Translations under genes and position numbers: made by a program | NCBI GenBank assembly: GCA_004010535.1 | Contig: RQYE01000006.1 | Coordinates: 62,001 to 126,000, forward strand | DNA length: 64,000 nt | Origin: Coriobacteriales bacterium OH1046 | GTDB lineage: Bacteria; Actinomycetota; Coriobacteriia; Coriobacteriales; Atopobiaceae | Direction: 5' to 3' | Shown: positions 60,234 to 64,000 of the stretch, one piece after another | Layout of the letters: every line of letters begins with the position of its first letter | Position numbering within the stretch: the first letter of the stretch is position 1 | The notes under the pieces: model-generated | What the model was told of the DNA's origin: nothing | The model's input: only the letters and a program-made list of their open reading frames with translations | Database searches by the model: none

Positions 60234-62372
60234 ATGGCTGGAGACCATCGTAGCGTCCGTATGGGCATCGACGTCGGCGGCACCTATACCAAGTGCGTCG
60301 CACTCGATAACCTGACCCATAAGATCATCGGAAAGAACGAGGTAAAAACCACCCACGACGACCCGCGCGGCGTGGCTGCGGGCGTCGTCGAGTCGTTCCG
60401 CAACTGCCTCGTGGAGAACGGCATCGCACCCGAGGATGTGGTCTTCGTCGCCCACTCAACCACCCAGGCAACCAATGCCTTCATCGAGGGCGATGTCGCC
60501 TCGGTGGGCATCGTCGGCATCGCAGGCGGCGGCTTGGAGGGCCTGCTCGCAAAGCGCCAGCTCAATATCGGCGATATCATCCTCGACGCGGAGGTCGGCC
60601 GCAAGATCCCCGTACATTCGACCTTCCTCAAGAAGAAGCAGCTGAGCGACCAGACCATCGAGACCGCCCTCGACGAACTCGTTGACGCGGGCACGCAGGT
60701 CATCGTCGCCTCCATGGCATTCGGCGTCGACAACATGATCGAAGAGCAGAGGATCCAGGACCATGTCCAGAAGCGGGATCTCCCCGTGACCATGGCCTCC
60801 GACATCACCAAACTCTACGGTCTCACGCGTCGCACGCGCACCGCAGCAATGAACGCCGCGATCCTCCCCAAGATGATGGCGACCGCAAACGCTACCGAGA
60901 CCTCTGTGCGCGAGGCGGGCGTAACCGTACCGCTTATGATCATGCGCGGCGACGGCGGGGTCATGGAGATCGGAGAGATGCGCAAGAGGCCGATTCTCAC
61001 CGCACTCTCAGGTCCTGCGGCCTCGGTCATGGGCTCGCTCATGTACCTGAGGGCGTCCAACGCCATCTACTTCGAGGTGGGCGGGACGACGACTAACATC
61101 GGCGTCATCAAAAACGGCCGTCCCGGCGTCGATTATGCGAACATCGGCGGCCACGACACCTACATCAACTCCCTCGACGTGCGCATCCTCGGCTGCGCAG
61201 GCGGCTCCATGGTGCGCATCAGCAACCACGACGTGATCGACGTGGGTCCCCGCTCCGCCCATATCGCAGGCTGCGAGTACGCCTGCTTCACCCCCGAGGA
61301 GGAGATCGTCGATCCCGAGATCGTCATGCTCAGCCCCAAGAAGGGCGATCCGGGCGACTACGTCGCCATCCGTCTGGCCAACGGCAAGATGATCTGCTTC
61401 ACCAACACGGATGCGGCGAACGTCTTGGGTCTGGTCGACGAGCAGTACTTCGCCCACGGGAACATCGCCTCGGCCCGCAAGGCCATGAAACCGGTCGCCG
61501 ACAAGCTCGGGATCACCATCGAGGAGCTTGCGACCAAGATCCTCGAGAAGGACTACGAGAAGGTCAAAGCGTGCATCGACGCCCTCGCGGAGAAGTACCA
61601 GCTCGACGCCGAGGCCATGCGCCTCGTGGGATGCGGCGGAGGGGCTGCGGCGCTCGTCCCCTACTGCGCAGAGAAGATGGGGCTCCAATATTCGATCCCC
61701 GAGAACGCCGAGGTCATCTCCTCCATCGGCGTCGCGCTCGCCATGGTACGCGATGTGGTCGAGCGCGTGATGCCCACCCCCTCCCAGGATGACATCCGAG
61801 GCATCAAGCAGGAGGCCATCGATCAGGCCATCAGCTCCGGCGCCGATCCGGATACCGTCGAGGTGCACATCGACATCGACAGCATCACGGGCAAGGTAAC
61901 GGCCATCGCAACCGGCTCCACCGAGGTCAAGACCACCGATCTCCAGAAGGAGGTCGACGACGCCGAGGCACTCGAGCTCGCCACCGAGGACTTCGGCAAG
62001 CAGGTCTCCGACATCAAGCTGATCGAGAAGACCGGGCATTTCTTCGTCTATCAGGGCACGAAGAAGGATCGCGTGCCGCTGCGCGTAGTGGACAAGAAGG
62101 GCTTCGTGCGCGTGCAGATCTCCAATGCCGTCATCTCCAAGGTCAAAGCCGCCGACTACAAGGCCGAGGTCGAGCGTCTCTGGGAGAGCGCGTCGGTCTT
62201 CGCGGCAGACGGCGTGATGAGACCCGACTACTTCATCTGCATCGGCCCGAGGGTGTGCGACTACTCCGCGATCAACCTTGAGCAGCTCGAGCTCATGATG
62301 GGACTCGACCTCGACGATCGCGAGCCCGACGAGGAAGTCGTCATCATCTGCGAGAAGAACGATCTGATGTAG
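60234..62372 (+). CDS. HyuA-like hydantoinase/oxoprolinase family protein
   Basis: TTAGGAGGAACC precedes the ATG. The 712-residue protein has the ATP-binding MGIDVGGTYTKCVAL at its start (hydantoinase A N-terminal domain), then the ASKHA-type core (VFVAHSTTQATNAFIEGDVASVG; YFEVGGTTTNIGVIKNGRPG; RLVGCGGGAAALVP). After about residue 520 a C-terminal part of about 190 residues without known name follows (VEVHIDIDSITGKVTAIATG; FICIGPRVCDYSAINLEQLELMM). The usual partner HyuB is not encoded nearby. Family enzymes use ATP to open cyclic amides or to carboxylate substrates. Confidence 0.9.
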   Translation: MAGDHRSVRMGIDVGGTYTKCVALDNLTHKIIGKNEVKTTHDDPRGVAAGVVESFRNCLVENGIAPEDVVFVAHSTTQATNAFIEGDVASVGIVGIAGGGLEGLLAKRQLNIGDIILDAEVGRKIPVHSTFLKKKQLSDQTIETALDELVDAGTQVIVASMAFGVDNMIEEQRIQDHVQKRDLPVTMASDITKLYGLTRRTRTAAMNAAILPKMMATANATETSVREAGVTVPLMIMRGDGGVMEIGEMRKRPILTALSGPAASVMGSLMYLRASNAIYFEVGGTTTNIGVIKNGRPGVDYANIGGHDTYINSLDVRILGCAGGSMVRISNHDVIDVGPRSAHIAGCEYACFTPEEEIVDPEIVMLSPKKGDPGDYVAIRLANGKMICFTNTDAANVLGLVDEQYFAHGNIASARKAMKPVADKLGITIEELATKILEKDYEKVKACIDALAEKYQLDAEAMRLVGCGGGAAALVPYCAEKMGLQYSIPENAEVISSIGVALAMVRDVVERVMPTPSQDDIRGIKQEAIDQAISSGADPDTVEVHIDIDSITGKVTAIATGSTEVKTTDLQKEVDDAEALELATEDFGKQVSDIKLIEKTGHFFVYQGTKKDRVPLRVVDKKGFVRVQISNAVISKVKAADYKAEVERLWESASVFAADGVMRPDYFICIGPRVCDYSAINLEQLELMMGLDLDDREPDEEVVIICEKNDLM

Positions 62373-62433
62373 CTCGAGGCGGCGGGGCCTCTCCCTCCTC
62401 CCGGGAGGTCCCGCCGGATACGGGGGAGATTCC

Positions 62434-63318
62434 ATGGGAAATCCAAGCGGACGCTGGACCGATGCCATCATCGGATCCATGAAGGAGGCCCTCTTCGGGG
62501 ATGCGGAGTACAGCGGATCGGACAAGGGCCCCGCCAACGTCGCCATATCCCCCATCGAAGAGGTGATGCGCGATATCTGCGCCCTCGGATGGGGTGCCTG
62601 GCGCGACTACGCATTCGCCCGTGAACCGCTCAACGGCCGTCTCGACGATGCCCAGCGTGCAGAGCTCATGGAGCGTGCCAGGGAATGCGGCGAGGATTGG
62701 GCGCGGCGCTGCGAGCGGGATTTCGACAGCTCGTCCCCGCTCGAGATCGCCGAGAGACTAGGGGCGATCGTCACCTTCGCCGAGAGGCCACATGGGCAGG
62801 ATCGGGTCACCTTCGCCGAGTTCACGGAACCCGATGAGATCTATGTCTACACGGATGCGATGGACAAGGCGGAAGCCCTGCTCGGCGCACCCGGCGTGCG
62901 AGAGGCGGCAGGACCAAGGATGCGTCCTCGGGAGCTGCTCGTCGCCCACGAGGTCTTCCACCTCATCGAGCTCCGGAATGCCCGCGCGATATGGACGCAG
63001 GCCTACCGCCTGGATATCAGATTCGGACCCTTCCACAATCCCTCGCGTCTGGTAGTGCTCGGGGAGATCGCCGCGATGAGCTTCGCCCGGACGCTGGCAA
63101 GCCTCGATTACAGCCCCTATGTGCTGGACGTGCTTCTCACATACGCCTACTCGCCCGCTGCGGGCACCACCCTCTACAACGAGGTCATGGGATACCAGCA
63201 GCATGATCGCAACGCCCTACACGACAAGGGGGATGCAGCCGCTCCGACGACCGAGGCGGGCCCCCGGAACAGGAGCCCTGATGCTTGCCTGCAACCTAGC
63301 CGATGCCGAGAAGAATGA
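62434..63318 (+). CDS. Hypothetical protein with HExxH metallopeptidase-like motif
   Basis: The 294-residue soluble protein has HEVFHLIE at 172-179, a zinc-protease signature as in ImmA/IrrE-like (DUF955) proteins, with a possible third ligand in GEIAAMSFAR. The N-terminal 160 residues are helical with acidic stretches and have no motif I know. Proteins of this kind may be peptidases or metal-binding enzymes of other reactions. GGGGGAGATTCC precedes the ATG. Its end overlaps the YhcH-type gene by 38 bp, and its C-terminal 30 residues look disordered. Confidence 0.7.
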   Translation: MGNPSGRWTDAIIGSMKEALFGDAEYSGSDKGPANVAISPIEEVMRDICALGWGAWRDYAFAREPLNGRLDDAQRAELMERARECGEDWARRCERDFDSSSPLEIAERLGAIVTFAERPHGQDRVTFAEFTEPDEIYVYTDAMDKAEALLGAPGVREAAGPRMRPRELLVAHEVFHLIELRNARAIWTQAYRLDIRFGPFHNPSRLVVLGEIAAMSFARTLASLDYSPYVLDVLLTYAYSPAAGTTLYNEVMGYQQHDRNALHDKGDAAAPTTEAGPRNRSPDACLQPSRCREE

Positions 63319-63733
63319 CTATGTCTCCGAGCGCTTCCGCAGAGCGTACGCATGGCTGCGCGACACCGATCTCGACCATATCGCGGTCGGAAGCTACCCG
63401 GTCGGAGGAGAGGATGTCATCGCCAATGTCCAGGAGTACGAGACGGCCCCTGCAAAGAGCCTGCGGTTCGAGACGCATGACGTGTTCTATGACGTGCAGT
63501 ATGTGATCAGCGGAAACGAGCGCTTCGGGATGACGATGGACCGTCCAGCCGAGCTCGAGGAATCCCGCCCCGAGGAGGACATCGCCTTCTACGCAGAGCC
63601 CCGGGTAAGCTCGGAGCTGATCCTCGGACCCGGCGATCTGGTCGTCGTGCCTCCCGAACAGGGCCATAAGCCGCGTTGTGCGGTAGAAGCCCCCGAGGCC
63701 GTGCGCAAGGTCGTCGTGAAGGTACGCGCATAG
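63281..63733 (+). CDS. YhcH/YjgK/YiaL-family protein, second copy
   Basis: The ATG has GGAACAGGAGC upstream although it lies inside the previous gene. The 150-residue protein shows the family core: THDVFYDVQYVISGNERFGMT and LGPGDLVVVPPEQGHKPRCAVE, with His and Glu as metal ligands, ending VRKVVVKVRA. It is clearly related to the protein encoded at 56902 but diverged, so the two may act on different anomers or intermediates of the same pathway. Confidence 0.87.
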   Translation: MLACNLADAEKNDYVSERFRRAYAWLRDTDLDHIAVGSYPVGGEDVIANVQEYETAPAKSLRFETHDVFYDVQYVISGNERFGMTMDRPAELEESRPEEDIAFYAEPRVSSELILGPGDLVVVPPEQGHKPRCAVEAPEAVRKVVVKVRA

Positions 63734-64000
63734 CGCGCTTCCCACGCGATGGAACGTGCGAGGCTGAATCAGAAGGCACCTGCCGGTTCGAGGCGGAGCC
63801 GGCTCGGTCCCGCCCCCTCGTCATGCCGGTCATAGCGTGCAGCCGACGATCCCTGCCGTCAAAGATAGGGAATGCATGCGGAAATAGTCTCCGGGGGCAT
63901 CGAACGCGACCGCATCCCGAACGGCCCGTCCCCATCGGGAAGAAGCTGGGCTGGGTGCCTGCGAGCACGGTATGCGAGCCCCCTCTGGACCTCAAGCGCC
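63734..64000. other. Gene-free end of the window
   Basis: I see no supported gene in the last 267 bp. A GCCGG..CCGGC-type stem near 63783-63803 may be a terminator of the YhcH-type gene. Frames on both strands are short or without starts. Confidence 0.45.

Noticed and set aside
63734-64000. C-terminus of a minus-strand gene entering from the right
   Set aside because: All minus-strand frames near the edge contain stops or lack family-like sequence, so nothing could be supported.

Overview
The DNA is GC-rich (about 60-70% in most genes) and looks like a gut Coriobacteriia chromosome, plausibly Collinsella or a relative. This is inferred from codon and GC style, Gram-positive type conjugation proteins with an LPxTG adhesin, and anaerobic sugar metabolism genes (glycyl radical enzyme, several PTS). 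No rRNA or other marker gene is present to prove it.

Positions 1 to about 29.1-29.5 kb are the right part of an integrative conjugative element (ICE) whose left end lies outside the window. From left to right it holds: a C5-methyltransferase with a convergent McrB/McrC-like (LlaJI-type) restriction pair; an ArdC-like antirestriction gene; two unrecognised cargo genes; a mobilization block (MobC, relaxase, two small genes) behind a palindrome-rich candidate oriT; an OLD-family nuclease; and a long minus-strand operon for a PrgI/VirB4/VirD4-type secretion system with cell-wall hydrolase, ending in a 1497-residue SpaA/VaFE adhesin. Upstream of it are a replication module (winged-helix initiator, DnaC-like loader, palindromic repeats) and three small HTH genes. 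Three transcription units of the element share one promoter layout with fixed spacing. The element abuts a tRNA-Pro gene, and a 40-bp piece of that gene is repeated 295 bp further on.

From 29.5 kb the sequence is chromosomal. There is a YjjI/YjjW glycyl radical enzyme pair, an SPFH membrane protein with a ribbon-helix-helix partner, and a lower-GC minus-strand sugar operon (34-41.3 kb). That operon has a class II aldolase, Zn-dehydrogenase, mannose-family PTS with fused IIC-IID, SDR, kinase and GntR regulator, and resembles L-sorbose/hexitol systems. A DeoR regulator then stands divergent from an ascorbate-type PTS operon (IIA, IIC, IIB, a propeller-like protein and a UlaG-like lactonase).

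The last part (49.6-63.7 kb) is a catabolic island of unknown substrate: a ribose-type ABC transporter, amidohydrolase, 2-hydroxyacid dehydrogenase, two YhcH/YjgK-type proteins, a GntR regulator, a separate multi-helix transporter, a lone HyuA-like hydantoinase/oxoprolinase and an HExxH protein. The two transporter units carry matching operators, -10 regions and leader boxes, so they are probably co-regulated and work on the same or related compounds. Two broken AAA/DUF4143-type ATPase genes flank the ascorbate-type PTS locus.
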